Part shown: positions 34,854 through 49,312 of the stretch, piece by piece | Layout: each line of letters begins with the position of its first letter | Position numbering within the stretch: the first letter of the stretch is position 1 | NCBI GenBank assembly: GCA_013399305.1 | Contig: VXAI01000019.1 | Coordinates: 4,880,802-4,944,801 of the forward strand | Length of the DNA: 64,000 nt | DNA from: Rostratula benghalensis | Lineage: Eukaryota > Chordata > Aves > Charadriiformes > Rostratulidae | Reading direction: 5' to 3' | Translations under genes and position numbers: made by a program | The notes under the pieces: model-generated | Told to the model about the DNA's origin: nothing | What the model saw: the letters and a program-made list of their open reading frames with translations, nothing else | Database searches by the model: none

Positions 34854-35728
34854 GACATTTTGGGTGTGGGAGCATTTCCCACAGGACACACACATCGGGT
34901 CCCGGCCAGGTAAAGCTCAGAAACACAAAAATAATTTTTTCTTGATTAGATGTTTTGAGCCTGGGGGCTGTGGGGTTTCTTTGTGTTTTCATTCACGGTT
35001 GAGGATTTTACATGGCTTTTCCAGCAGATATCCATTCAGGCCCTGTATCAGCACTCTCTCCTCAACAGGCACCTGAAGTGGGTACTCAAAAAAAAATAAA
35101 AAATAAAAAAAAGCAGTAAAGGCAGGAAAATCCCCTTTGCCTCCCTGAGGGCGACATCATGATGGGACGTGTGATGCTGACGCCATTAGTGGATCTGAAC
35201 AGTCACCACAACCACATCCACTCCCTTCTTCAAAAGGCTAAACTGTATGCGACTTTTTTAACTCACCATGGCTTCATAATTGATGTAAAGACTTTTTTGT
35301 TGGGTTTGTTTTCGGGGTTTTGGTTGTTTTTTTCCAAGTTTAGGGAGTAAACCAAAGGACCACAGCAAAATATTCCCCTCTGGCTGTTACTCAGGTAGAA
35401 TCTACATTTGTACAGAAACTTGGGCCAATTTTCCACTCTTTTAAAAAGGAGTTGTCATCTCAAAAGACACCCAATAATGGAAATGTTTTTCCACAAGAAG
35501 GGTAAAATGACCCAATACCTCTGTCTTGAACAGATGCAGGAGTTGCTTTGACCCCAACACGCTTTGTAAAAGCAGCAATCAGCAATCATGCTGAAAATCA
35601 AAGCTGTGGAACAGATTAGAAAGCTAAAAACAAACAACATTCTGCCTATATAGTCTTAAAAAACACAACATCAAAATCAAGCAGAATTAGTTTGTAAAGG
35701 CAAACCACGGGGTAACAAAGGTGCCTTG

Positions 35729-35758
35729 CTTTGAATTTGAACTTTGCTTTGAACTTTG
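35729..35758 (+). promoter_or_regulatory. Cluster of four CTTTG motifs
   Basis: CTTTG occurs at 35729, 35742, 35747 and 35754, including two copies of TGAACTTTG spaced 12 bp apart. The words resemble TCF/LEF sites (CTTTGAA) and HNF4/nuclear-receptor half-sites (complement CAAAGTTCA). About 1.1 kb upstream of the CpG island on the STOX2 strand. Function is conjectural. Confidence 0.25.
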
Positions 35759-38700
35759 GCCGAAGGTTTTCTTCACAAGAGTAAATGGGCATCTTGATTT
35801 TTAGGGCTGGTGTGTCTCGTGGCCCGTGGGAATCAGTGACATGTACAGCCTAACCACACCAAGCAGAAGGATGCTTAGGAGAAAGTTAAATCAGTATTTG
35901 TGTCATGGTAACTTGGTGTTAGGGACACAGCTGATGCAAGCCCTGGTAAGACACAGGAGGTTGGCAGCGGTCAAGAATCAGCACCACAACCTCATCCTCC
36001 TCCAGTGCTCGGGCACGAGGGGAGCTGAGAATGGACTGGCAGCCAATTAACCACTGATTCAGCCTGAATATTCTCCCCTTTATGAGCTCACTCATCATTT
36101 GAATTAATAAAGGAAGCTACACAAATGGTTTTATTCCAGACTTTGACATGCAACCCATTACTAGAGGTGGCTAACTTGAAAGAAATTGAAACTTTCTGCT
36201 TGAGCAATGGAAAAAAAGATCAAGAAGGTAATGCAGCGGAGTAATACTGATGTTGAAAGGCAACTGCCACCACTCTAAGTAGAACTGATGCATGGCAGCA
36301 CAAGTGTGAAGATTTCCCCAGCCCTGCAGCTACACACTGGAAACACACACACACACAATCCACAAGATCATTGGCACAGCCCTTTCATACTAAACAAATA
36401 GCTGAAAGAGTGGAAAAAAAACCCCAACCCAGAACGCAGACCTCTCTCTAAATCAAATTTCCCCATGCCAAGCAGTATAAAAAAAGCAACATCAGGTGAT
36501 TCCTATGATCATGCAACTTCTGTCCCACCAGAAATCCCGTGACAAGGTTCAGCATACAAGCTACAAGCCAGGAGAACGCAAAGTTTTTAAGAAGGCATAC
36601 CACCATGTTGTGTCCAAAGCATTTTCTTGCCTATACACTGATTTCTCATAGTATTGCTTTGGCTTCTTTGTTTGCCATTAATCTTTGAGACCTTTAAATG
36701 CTGGCAAGTGCCTTTACATCACTAATGCCACTAAAACCCCATACTTCTTCAACAAGTCAGGTATGAGGAAATGGTTCTCTATTGGGTCATGTCAGCAGTG
36801 TCTGTCATTTTACAGGACCTGGAAGAAGACCAGCCCTGCCCCAAGGAGTTCACAGCCTGGTTCAGACAGAGCCAACATGCTTCAGATATAATCTATGAGG
36901 CCATGGAAGCATGAGATCACTTCCTCCTTGTGATCTTCAGCTTTACATATTATCAATTAGTTCTATTTAAAAGGCTCCTTTGAAATTTTTTTTTTTTTTT
37001 AAATGGGGGGAAAAAAGCTTATAATGATTTTATCAGTTTAGGTATTTGGCTTTGGGACGAACCATGTACTTACTTTCAGTTATTAAACATCCACAATTAC
37101 CTTTTTCCTCAAGTAAAGGAGGAGGAACCTGGCTAACAACCAGGGAGGACAAGATGACTGACAATGGCTTACTGCTAAACCAGCAACTGCTCAACCACAT
37201 TGCACAGGCCATAGAAGACGTGCCACAACTTTCAGCTTAAGGATGATAAGTTTACAACCAAAATCCGTCATTTTTATTGGCACCGCTTGTTTGTATTTAA
37301 AGGAAATATGGAAAAATCTGTTGCTCACATATTTCTGCAGTATCTGAAAGCAAAGGATTTGATAGCTTTCTCCACATAGTTTCTGTTAACCGGAAGCCTG
37401 GAATGATTTAACTACCTCCACGTACAGGATTTGCCCAGATACTAAAATTCTGGCTTTTTGCTGGAAGCTTACAGAAGGCCTTTGCTCTTTTCTCCTTCCC
37501 TGCTAAAAAGGAAAGATTATGGCAAAGATTAAACTAGGGCAGGCACTCAATTTGTTCTGACTTCCTACCTCCCTTCAGAGGCAGGTTCAAAAATGCCAAC
37601 CTGAACTGAACTAATAGATAATCACCAAACAAATTAGTTACAGCAAGAACCAAATTCGAGGACCTGCACTGACCAGTAATAACTCCGGGAGGAGATCCTT
37701 AGACAGCACACCTGGGTTTTTTCAACCACTAGGAAAAGTTCCAGGACAGGTCCAGCACACCAACTTCCCACAAGCTAACCATCAGAATTCCCTAAAGAGC
37801 ATCAGGAAAACAGCCTTCATTCAAAGGCAAGGGGTGACCAAGACAACGTAAAGCTACCCGACACGTTTGTGGTGCTGGGACTGGGACTGATGGAAACGTG
37901 CCAGGGCTGGCTTTCTTTGGGACAACTCGGTGACATTCTGATTGCTGTTGCAGTTTGTGTTGAATGCTGTGGTTCAGCACTGACTGACACTGCTCACGTT
38001 CACAGAGCTGACTGTACAAAATGAAGTCATGCTCACAGCCCCTTGTACTCAGCATATCCTAGCCATATGTTAGGCCCTTTTAGACTTTTTTCTTCTAATT
38101 ATTATTTTGAAATCTAAGCATCTGGCAAGCCCTACTGAACAATTTATGCAAAACGGTCTCTCCCATGCCAGAAGTCTTCCATTTAAAACAGAGAGATAGG
38201 GTTGAACAGGCAATAAAAAGCCAAGCCATACATACCCATATTGCCCTTGAAACACTCATCTCAGACGCATACATTAGGAATTATACTGTCTTGTCTGTGC
38301 TTTAAACCTTACAGGGAAACCAGGTGCTTTTAACAGGCAAAACATCTAAGCTGGCAGCAGAACCAGAACCAAATTCCCTTCCACAGCTGTGGAGGAACCA
38401 CTCAAAATCAGCTCAGTGCACTCAGCGCTGGTTCAGCTACGCTGCCAAAGGGTTGGTTTGGGAATGCCTCAAAGAGACCAAAGTACCCCAGCCTGAACAA
38501 CAGCAGCAAACAAAGCCATCACTAACAACCAACTATTGTCAGCGAGATCCTCTGACTAATACAGAAAATGCTCTTGACTGGACGTCATCACTGCTGCTTC
38601 AGATGGCATGAAGAATCCATCACCACACCAGTGATATTTTGTGGTCTCTCCCCTTTGTTTATAGGACACTGGAAGCCCTGACACAGACAAGTCATCGTTC

Positions 38701-41700
38701 ACCAAAGCATTCATAGATGCCTAACTGCATAACAGACTTAACCCATCTGAAGGCCAACTGTTGCTTTCCTCACCCACCCCAAGACATCAAGCATTTACGG
38801 TTAATCCTCCCCCATGAGTCAGTTTAGGGAGCTAACCCATCAGAAGGCTGGTTCTGCCAAAAAAGCCAAATCCTGGCTGGGTGCCCTGTTAGGACCGAGA
38901 AGGTCCAAAGTAGGAGGCAGTAGCCCACAGGCAATGCAGGTATGGGGAAGGACCTGCTGGCTCTGGGGGCAATATATGCAAGAACTGTTCAGTTATCATG
39001 AAAGTGCATTGTAATATGGCTACTCACCACAAAAAATGACAGATAAATGACCACCCTGAACAGCAATTCCACACGAGAGCTGGAATTTTCAGAAGGGCTT
39101 TAAAAAGGCTTACTAAACCACACTTATTTTAAGAGCATCTGAGTTCAGTTCTATCAGTACTGGGTTTATCTGCAAAGGAAAAGTTTTCCCAAAGCAAGCA
39201 TAGTTTGTTGCATCCAATAGACCATTGAGATTTCAACAAAGTAAGGACATGTAGCTGGAATAAACAAGAATGTAAGTAGCAAGCACATATTCCAAGAATG
39301 TGGTTAAAAATAGTGCTGTTCTGACAGAGACAGCATGTACCCATTTTCATCAGTAGTACCAAGGATCTGTTAAAAACCATCACCAGCAATAACTGAGTTT
39401 CCCAAGGAATATGGTCTACTAAATATATCAACTGTTCTAATGGAATGGAAAACATGCAGGAGAAAACCAGCAGAATCCTGCATTTCTCCACCCACTGCGG
39501 GAGCATCTCCCCAAAACAAGACAACACAGTCACAAAGAATGGCTTCACACGAACAACAACCTACTGTGTAGAACACAATTCCACAGATACTAAAACGTAT
39601 CAGATATTGTGAGATAATAGTTTTGGAGAGAGGGAGAAATACTTTGACAAAAATCAGAACTTCCTGTTACTGCATTCCTACCTGACGTGTTTCTTTCTCC
39701 ATTCAAATTAGTTTGTTCTGAAAGGCTGCGTGAGGTAGAGCATTATTTAAAACATTTAAAAGTCAAATTTGAAATGATACAGCCTGATCCTGCTGGAATT
39801 AAGTATTTCATCTGATCTAGAAACACTGGGTTTAGGATTTTCTTCCATGTGAAATTTGACTACTTTGGAGGTCTGTTTCAAATCAGAAAACAATTTCCTT
39901 AGATTCTGAAAACCTCCGCAAAAATAGAGCTTCTGTCTACTATGAAAACCTCAAGTTTTACAACGTGAGTTTCAACATATATCCTTAAAGAATATCCAGT
40001 ATCATGTATTTCCTCATGCAAACTTGAGAACCTTAACACATTAGTTTCAAATGAAAACTTCCATTCAGTCAGAGCAGGATTTGAACTTGGAAAAAAAAAC
40101 CACAACAACTTGATTTTGCCTTGTTCCGCATCTCAGTCCCTGTTTTGTTAATTTATCTTGCTGAGGCAGTACTTGATTGATTTGCATGTGTTTATAAATA
40201 TGTATGTACAACTCAGCCTAGGAAAGCAGCAACACCATTACATCAGCCTCAACACCTGCAGCCTGTTGACTGAAGCAGAGGAGACTGTCTATTGTTTCTT
40301 TTTCTTATTAATGTCCAACTTCTCAGCCTTACAAACTCTTTACTTCTCTGCCACTAACAGGAATCATGCTAAATCTCTTTACCTTGTAATTTCCACTGTG
40401 ACTGGAGAGGCAGGTCTTAAAGGAAGGAAAAACAAAAAAAACCAAAAACCCACCAAAACCCAGTGAAAATATCTATGAAGTATTTTTACAATTTTTATAA
40501 TGACATTTGCCCCAAGTGCCCATTTGTGTGGAAAATGTTTAAATTGTTCCATTTAAAAAAAAAGTCTACAGTCCTAAGGGAGCTTTTAGAGTTATACAAA
40601 ACATTTTCATGCAGATTGAGGGCATTAAGCATTTCATGCATGCAAATAAAAAAAAAATTAAAAAAAAAGAGCTTGAAGAAATATTTCAAAAAGAGAGCAG
40701 GAATATTTTAAGTCTGAGACAGAGATCTTGTCCATCACACTCACAGAGAAAAAAATTGGAAAAGAAACCTAACGGAAACAGCTGCTAAACTACAGAACAG
40801 ATTATTTCCAAAAGCTTAGTCAGCTTCTAATGTAAGTGACCATCACGATAATTCTTCTTCTAATCTCAAATGTAAACCTTAAAAAACACCTAATTTTTTG
40901 CACCACAGCAGTTCACCACCCTTATACTAAGCTGTATCTTTAGGCAGAACAGGCAGCAAGGACGCTGGGGGAGACGCTCACCCTGTGTCTCCCAGAAAAC
41001 AGCACTTTTTCAGCAAATAGAAAATTCAGACTGGAACTGCAGCAGTAGCAGGAGATGGGACTCAGAAGACCCCAAATGCACATCTTCAGGTTCAGACCCC
41101 TAACCAGAAGGCAGCTGTGGGAACGGTGTTGGCTGGAGAAGCATCTGAATACCTAGAAGCCAGGCTACAAAGGAGCAAGCATTAAGACAAACCCCTGCAG
41201 GGCTGCTTTGGAAATGTTTATTTTTAATTTCAAATCTTGATTCTGAAGAGATAAAGAGAAGCCCCAAGCACAGGAACCAGAAGGGCGATGTTGTCTAGAG
41301 AATGATTTCATCCTCCCCCACCCTTGCGAGTTGCTTATCGGCTTCAGAAGGCCACTGTCAAGCTTAGCAGCCTGGGCTTGCTGCTGGAAGAGCACAATCC
41401 CACTGGAAGAACGTGGAGCCAGCAGGGTTTTCCAGGTCAGGCTGGGACCTGGTACAGGGCTGCAGATTAAGCAACTTGAGTGAGCGAGGCAGGAATCTCA
41501 GGAGCAGACAATTTGCTCCTGGGAGTAAGATTTGGAGAGCCTAACCAAGCATTTCTGTAGGAAAAGGACTCCCAGCCCTCAGTTTGTTCCTACTTTGATG
41601 TTCAAAGGATCAGAAAGGGTAACCTTTCTGCAAGTGAGCAAATCACAGCAAGAAAACATTCTGCGTCACCAATGTCTAATGCACATAAAAATACTCTGGA

Positions 41701-43133
41701 AAAACAAGTTTTGGTTGCTGCATGGGAAAAAACTCCCAAGACTGTTTTAAAGATTTGCTGTGGTTTTGCCTTAAAGCTCATCAACACTCAAAGCCCACAA
41801 AAAATGGCATTTTCTCACTGCTAGTGAGCATATAAAAGAGCATTAATAAACGAGCATTGTGAAAAGGCGATCTAACTGGTGGGCAAGTTCTTGAAACCAC
41901 TTTGTCTGTATTTGCCTGTCATCTCTGTGATCTTATGCCTGAGCTTTGTGGTCAAGAGTATAGATTATTGGTGAGACTTTACACTGTCTCTTACTGGAGG
42001 CCAGATCTTTAACAGCATTATTTAATATTAATTATCTATTCCTGAGATGTAAGCGAGAAAGTCCTATGGGGTCGTATTGCCTCTCAGGAAGACGAGCACC
42101 TAACACCAGCTGTTTTAAATGGCAATTTAGTGATGGATAGTGTCTCACAAAACAAGGCAGACATACCACTGGGAATGTCCCCATGCCTCTCTTGTATTGG
42201 ATGCATCACTCTTGTAACAGTCAGGGCTATTCATTAACCACCTTATTGGCTGAAAAAAAAAAAATAAAATGTCCATTAAAAAGTAGCACCAACTTTTTGA
42301 AAGTGCAGAAAACTAAGACACAGCTCAACTTCAAGAGGCAGAAAAGGATTTCTGCTAGAAACTTCATCCTAAACTTCTGCTTCATCTCACTGGATCTCAT
42401 ACCTTGAGGAGAGCTGCCACAAAAGTACAGCTAGATTCTGAGTATGTGGGGGGAAAAAAATAATTTAAAAGTTATGATCTTTCAGGAATACCATGGATGA
42501 AGCCACACAGTCTCTTCAGAAGAGAATCTCTCAACTTGGGAGTTAATTTTGTGCCGCCTTCTATTACAAACCCCAAGGATGCACACAAAACTGCATGGGT
42601 GAAAGTGATGTAAAATGTGTTTCTAATTATGCCTGAATGAGGAGCTGCTGGTGCAGTTATTCACATAAGCTATTTCCGTTTGTTAAAGCCATTACCCTGA
42701 TTCTCCGTGTACTCCCCCTGTATCCCCTTAAAAAGAAAAAAAAAATCCTCCCCAGAAGACAGAGAACAATTTAATGTTTGGAAGTGACAAATGTCAGACT
42801 CCAAAATACATAAATGTGCTTGAACAATGCACTTAAGGCTCTCATCCTCATACCCTACCTCAAATAGACCTCCTGAGCTCATTCGAAATGCAAGCAGTTT
42901 AAACGTACAAACACAGAAAGTACTTTCTAGCTCCGGGAAGAAGATAAGGAATCACAAAGTTAACTTCTTGCTTTCAAGATGCCTCTCAATCGTTGCTGCA
43001 GTGATTTTGCTTTCAGCCTCACCCTGTCCCAATCCTGGTGCGTTCTGCTCCAGAACACACACAGAGATCAGACAGGCTTTGCTTAAGATTCAGAAAGAAG
43101 ATAAAAAGTTCGGGTGATTAGAAGAGTACTTTA

Positions 43134-43470
43134 TCCTGTCTGAAAGGATGGGGAGGGTAGGGGGGAGCTGATAGGGGGAAGCAAAAGAGCACACACGATG
43201 TAACGAGAAAGGGGAAACACTCTTCCAGAAGGAGGGAAGATGAAGAAAGGGAGAGGGGAAAGAAAGATCTGAAGAGTTACAAAGAAAAAAACAAGGAGAC
43301 AAACTGGCCGTTTTTAAATTCCTGAGAGGAAAAAAAATAATCTACAGCATTAGGGAAATGGATGTAATACTTTACAATTTAAGCTAGCAGACAGAAGGAA
43401 AAAAAAAAAAAAAAGGAAAAAAAGAAAAAAAAAGAGAGGTAAAGAAGAAAGTGAGAGAGAAATATCTACT
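43134..43470. repeat. Polypurine-rich tract (plus strand)
   Basis: More than 300 bp dominated by A and G on the plus strand, with GGGGAGGGTAGGGGGGAG near 43150, GAAAGGGAGAGGGGAAAG near 43247 and a nearly pure A/G stretch at 43394-43464. The STOX2 transcript strand is correspondingly pyrimidine-rich. Low-complexity ORFs here are artefacts. Confidence 0.8.
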
Positions 43471-46400
43471 CTGACGGAAGTATGGTGGCACCATCCGATA
43501 CAAAGCCCTGGCATTTGAAAGGGAAGGTGTCTGGAAAATGCTTTTCCTTCAAAGAAAAACTGGAAAGGTCTATCATTGGGGGAGAGCTTGAAGCAAGCAA
43601 ACAACATCAGCACAATGGTCCTGTTGACTACTGAAGACCAAAGAGGCAGAACCAAGAAGCTCTTTACTTCACCACGGGAAATGAGGGGTTGGCCCTTTGG
43701 GGACGGTGCATGAAAGCCAGGGCAGAAGCCCTAGGGTGGCTGCACCTACAAACAGTCTGGGCATCCTGAACAGATTTTCCAAGCATCTATTTGAATGCAG
43801 ACCCAGGCTGCTGGCCTGAGGGACGGCAGGACTGGAAGTGGGTTGGAATCCACAGCCTAATAACATTGCTCAGCACTTCCAACCTGGTGCAGAGAGGAAG
43901 GATTTCTATCCAGGTTACCGCAGAAATCAGAACAGCAGCTCCCTCCCCATGACCTGCTATCCAAAAACCAATTCCCAAGAACCCTTTTTTTTTGGGTTGG
44001 GGTTTGTTTGATTGGCTGGATTAGGGTGGTTTTTTTTCTTTCTTGGTTCACTCTCTATTCTCAGGATGTAATTAAGGTTCAAAGCGAAGACAGAATGGGA
44101 ACCAGCTCTGTGTCAGCGATTAGCTCAACATCCTGTTAATATCCACCCATAATCTCTCCCAGTCTAGGCATGTATCACCTGAGAACTCTTCATTAAGAAG
44201 CAGCTCAAGACAGTTTATGAGACCCCAGGTAGATTAATTTTCCAGTGGTTGCCTCTGTGGGTTACCAATCTCCTCCACTTCTTGTTACACATTCGGTTAC
44301 ACCAGCAACAAATAAAGCCTCCTGTGAATACACAACCAGGTTTTATACTTTACCTCCATGAACCCTGTCCCCCTCACACCAAGGCCTGTATTCCCCACAG
44401 GAGGAATATAAGCTCAATTAGAAATGAGAAGCCCTGTTTTACCATACCATAGGGCCAGCCTTTATTTTACATATTTACATATTCACAATACAACTGAGTA
44501 CAAGCAGCGAGAATGACCTCAAAAGTTTTATTAAGGTTTGGGTTGTTGGGTTTTTTTTCCTTCCAGTTCTTTGGCTGGTTAACAAACTGGGTTAGCTTCA
44601 CAGGCTATGGGCGTCAGCGCTCAGAAAAGAAAGAAAAGATCAGCAAGTCACAGTCACAGTTTTTAACAAGTTCTCAAAGTTCCTTAAAACCCCATAAAAC
44701 AAGTGTCACTGATGTCCCCATCACCAAGTGTGGTGATCTGTATAGAACACGTGCCACAAGAGCGTATGCACACCATTCCCCTCACGGCACCTGACCTGAG
44801 AACAGGGCACCCCACATTCCTGGGGTTCCCACCACCCTTTTCCCAGCCTCAGTGATGACAGGTAGCAGGTCTGTAACCCAGCTGTGTCTTGAGCATCACC
44901 CCCCCCGGGCAAACCTGACCCAGTCCAGCCTTGCAGAGGTGGCAGAGAACTCCCACAGGTCTGGCTATTGGGGTAGCCGCTGCGATTTGGAGGCCAGCAG
45001 GCAATTCCCAGTTTACCTTCTCCTTTCCCAGTGTCTCAGGAGAACAGAGATTACCACTGAACCACCAGAGAGAGGTGACCTAAATGCTAGAAGAACATCC
45101 TACACCTCTTTCCTGCGGACGGGACTGTTCACTTCAGAACGGAGGGCCCCGTTCCTGTTACCAGGTTTCTCCATGTACGAGTCCTCATCCTCAGACCACA
45201 GCTGAATGACAGAAGGTTAAGAATCACTCCTAGCTCGTTTCTGTTCTTCTTGTTGATATTTTTTTTAAAACAAAAATCGTTTCAGTTTATGCACCATTTC
45301 TGGAGGTTGTTTTTAACTCCGCTGCTTTGTGCGTAACTACAAGGATGGGGAAGGTAATGACTCTGCTGAAAATAAGGGAATAAAAGCTCCCACAGGATGA
45401 TTTATTCTACACTCCCCAAATTCCAAAGTGAGTTCTCTCTTGCAAACTATAGTTAATAATCTGGATTCTTCTTTGCTGCATTATTATTTCACGAACAGAA
45501 TTTACCAGCAGTATAAAATACAGGATAATATTTAACTGCATATATTTTGCATCTCCATTTTTTTTTGTGTATCTTACTTCTCTTTGAATACACTGTTTAG
45601 AGCCTAAGGCTTTGTGGCATTTACAATCCTTTCTTTATCTTCTGAGCCCAGCACAATGGGTACCCAATTGCAAACCAAATAAATAATTATGATATGAATA
45701 AATAAATCAGCATTTTCTCTTCAGCTGCACACCAGGCATGTGAACTCTGGTGAAGTCTCTGCAGAGCCAAGACTTGAATTTCTGGTCATGGACAGGTCAT
45801 TGTCAATAGAAAGGATGAGCTGTGTTGGGTTGGGATAGAGAGGAAGGGTCAAGTCCAAGACTTACCCAGCAGAGGTCAGGCTAAACCAAAATTTCACCAT
45901 GGCTATAGGTCCTAAGAAATTGTCTCTTTAGATCCTTCCCCTGTTTCCCTTCAGAATCAATCAACTGAGTATTTTTACAACATGACATAACTACAAGTTT
46001 CTGTGAAAAGTTGTTTAAATCAGCAAAGGCTCAAGTTTGTTGACCAAAACACTCTTGAAAAATCAATGAGACAAAAGTATCTGACACCAAACATTTGAAG
46101 ACCTCAATATTACTATTCAGCAAAAATGTATTAATTCAATGAAATAAGAATGAAAAAAGAATGAAAATCCATTGTAGCAATACCAGTATTAAACATTGCA
46201 CTTGATCTCCGAAAATACTTTAACTGAATTTTGCTCAGACACAAAGCATCATGTTTGTAAAAATTATGTATTTATACAAGTGCTCATAATGACAATGTTC
46301 CCAGGGAAATCACAAAGGGTCTCAGAGTTTGGGAGTCATCTGTCCAGAGAACAAAAACAAAAGCACCACCTATGTGGATTTAACTCACAGAAAAAAAAAA

Positions 46401-49223
46401 ATGCAAAAGACAGACAGAAAACAATTAAGCAAGACTCATGGAGATAGAATAATGTAAGCCTGCATAATGTGCTCATATGCATGACAAAGAATCTATACAG
46501 GCCCCCTCAGCTTTCACTTAGAAATGGTAAAACACTACAAAAAGCTAAGAAAGCAGATGCAGACTGTGTTCAGTACACCCTGTTGAAATAAACTAAATAG
46601 TACAGCACAGAACAAGCACAGATAAGTTAAAATAAATATTTGTGAGATATATATACATAGAAGCAAATATGCATTACTTGTGAATAAACTTTTCTTCTAC
46701 GGATGAGGTAAGTGTTGGGTGGAGGAGGTTCGGAGCGGGTGAGAAAGACTAGCACAGGTAAGATGTTCAGCACCCTTTCTCATGGCAGCTAAAACAAGAA
46801 TATTGCAGACAAAGCTAATTACGCCCTGAACATTGTTTTAAATCAAGGGGTTTGACACATCACCCAACACCAAGCATGGCATTTCACGGGGGAGACATCA
46901 GAGCTGTTACGCAGACTTAGGTACGTAAGGAGGCGAAGAGCCCAGAGTTAGACTTGGGCAGAGCTGGTAGGCAAGGTGGCTGTTTGATTCCTGTTTAAAA
47001 TGTGTAAAATTATAATCCAGGGCATTTCTCTTGCTACAGCACAGACATCTAGCACACCAAGTTATTCTCCGTCTCCTCTCATTGCTGCCTGCCGGGGAAC
47101 TCCAACCCTGGTGAAGGCAACTTTGAATCCCCTTTGGGTTTCCCCCCCTCACCCTGTGATCTCAGTAGGGTTTGATTACAACCCTCTCCCTGAAACTCCA
47201 CGGCATGCGTTAGTCTGACCCAGGAGTATACTTTTTTTCCCCCCCAGTAATCACCCTACTGTGATTGCTTTCCACTCTCTGCACCGAGAATGGTTTTCCT
47301 CCAGACAGACTGGGGCTTAAAGAGCTGCCCCACTATTCCTTTCGCCCCACATTAAGGGGACACGTGCAGTCTACAAAGTTCTCCACGACTGTATTTAAAG
47401 CACAACCAGAACAGGCTGGCAACCTACCTGTATTGATATTTACACTCTGATGGAGGGTTGCTTTCAAGTCTTGGCTGTGCAGCGAGTTGAAAAGAGAACT
47501 ACCCACTTCAAGGTAAACGTGTAACGCCGTATGAAGTTCCAAAAAATCACTGCTGCCTGATTACAGGGCACACAAATAGTTTTACAGATACAAAACAGGC
47601 ACAAACCTTTCAGCACTGCGTAAGAAAGGAAAACATGCTCATGTAAAAGATACTGCAGGGATGCCAGAAATGGTTCTTTTCTACACAGAACCCACACTGT
47701 ACACTGTTTCTTTAGCTCACAACTCCTGCAAGGACGGAAAGGACTACATGTGAAATCCTAGAGAAGCACCTTCCAGACTGCTGTTTCCAGTGGTTTCCAG
47801 CAACAGTTTCAACTGAGGATGAAATGAAATACAAACGGCATTGTGGAATGTCTAAGTAAATACTACTGATGCCCTTTGAATACCTTTTCTGCAAAGCAAG
47901 AATTGATTACAGCGACTGCAAAATCTGGAGCACTCTCCCTCATCACCTGAGAACCATCTACTAGAACTTGGGATGAAGTCAAAAGGGAGACACATGAAAG
48001 CAAGACAGACCACCACCACCGCTCCTCCAGACACACATCTGGGCACCCAGCAGACAATTTTGCTTCTGTCTGCTGTGCCCCTCACCCTTGCTCCATCTCC
48101 CAGCTAGTGATTAATCACTCTTCCCAGGCAAACCTTGGAAACAGAAAGATGCTTTGTGAATCTCAGGCTTTGCTTTTCAAGTGCTTTCCTCTACCAGTGA
48201 AACTGAAAGTAGTACAGCCACGTGGTACCACAAGATAATATTTCTGACTGCTGAAAGATATCCAAAACCTTGTGGTAGGGAGAAAAAAAAACACAACTCA
48301 ACACATTATGCATCTCCATATTAACTACGTAGTTCCTACTGAATACTTTCACATCGAATATACAGTTCAATGAAAGCTTCTTCAGTGGAAGAGAAACACT
48401 TTTCAAAACCAGACCTACAAGGAATCCATCATACAGGCAGCACTCGTGTTGCATGACGACTTGTGCTGATATCCCAGCTCAGCCCTGGCTGCACTTTGCC
48501 AGCCCTGGGAGCTGCCTCCTTACATTTCAGCTTTTCCAGTCTGGAATTCATTGCACTGCTGCTATTGGCACTTCGTCATCCTCCTCCATGCTCTTTTTGA
48601 CAGCCCTTGTTAAAAACTACCCAAAATGTAAGCTTGGTTTAGACAGGCAAATTACCTCACTTGCATGAAGGCAATCACCAAGCCTGCCTCAGCAAATTAC
48701 ATTTACTATAACAACAAAATAACGAGAACCATTCAAATGGGCAGATCTGAAACCTGGTGCTAGCGATGAGATACAGCCCTGGCTAACTCTAGCACAGGCC
48801 CACCTCAGGAGGAAAAACGCAATTTTTGAGAATGGTTTGTTTTGTTTGGGTTTTTTCCCTTCTGCTTTGCTTATTGTTGACAATGTCATCATTTACTGTC
48901 TTGGGTTATTCCATCAACTGGGCGCAAAACTGCACAAAAAATGAGAACAATGAAACAGAAGTATTCTGTAATAAAATTTAAAAAAAAAATCCGTATTTTG
49001 CAACTAAAGCAAGAAATGGCATAACATAGGCCTAGATTAACAAAATATACTTCTAGGAAAGATCATTAATGACAAAAGTGGGTAGTCCTTGAGTTAGGGG
49101 TGCAGTTTATTTTAGCACGGGCTTCAAGTTTTCGCTTAAGGCGAGTGTGATTTGCATGTCCTATTCCTCAACTAAATCAATAGAATCTACTTCCATTTAA
49201 GTAACAAATATTCAGCTCCACTT

Positions 49224-49312
49224 GAGAAGAATGTCTTGTCTTCACAGGGAAGAGGCTGGAATATAACCACCTGAGATCTCTTCCAATCTCATTTTTCCTA
49301 TGATCTTGACTC
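49224..49312 (+). mobile_element. Possible degenerate CR1 3' tail
   Basis: GGCTGGAATATAACCACCTGAGATCTCTTCCAATCTCAT followed by CCTATGATCTTGAC resembles the CR1 terminus (TTGATGATCTTTAAGGTCCCTTCCAACC...ATTCTATGAT) but is heavily diverged, and only about 60-90 bp could belong to it. Confidence 0.4.

Noticed and set aside
34563..34945. ORFs crossing the N gap near the CpG island
   Set aside because: Translation passes through undetermined bases and a poly-C tract giving a Pro run, so it has no evidential value.
39129..39548. 139-codon minus-strand ORF
   Set aside because: Hydrophobic, Cys-rich translation without recognised family, no splice context with STOX2, and a length reachable by chance in 64 kb.
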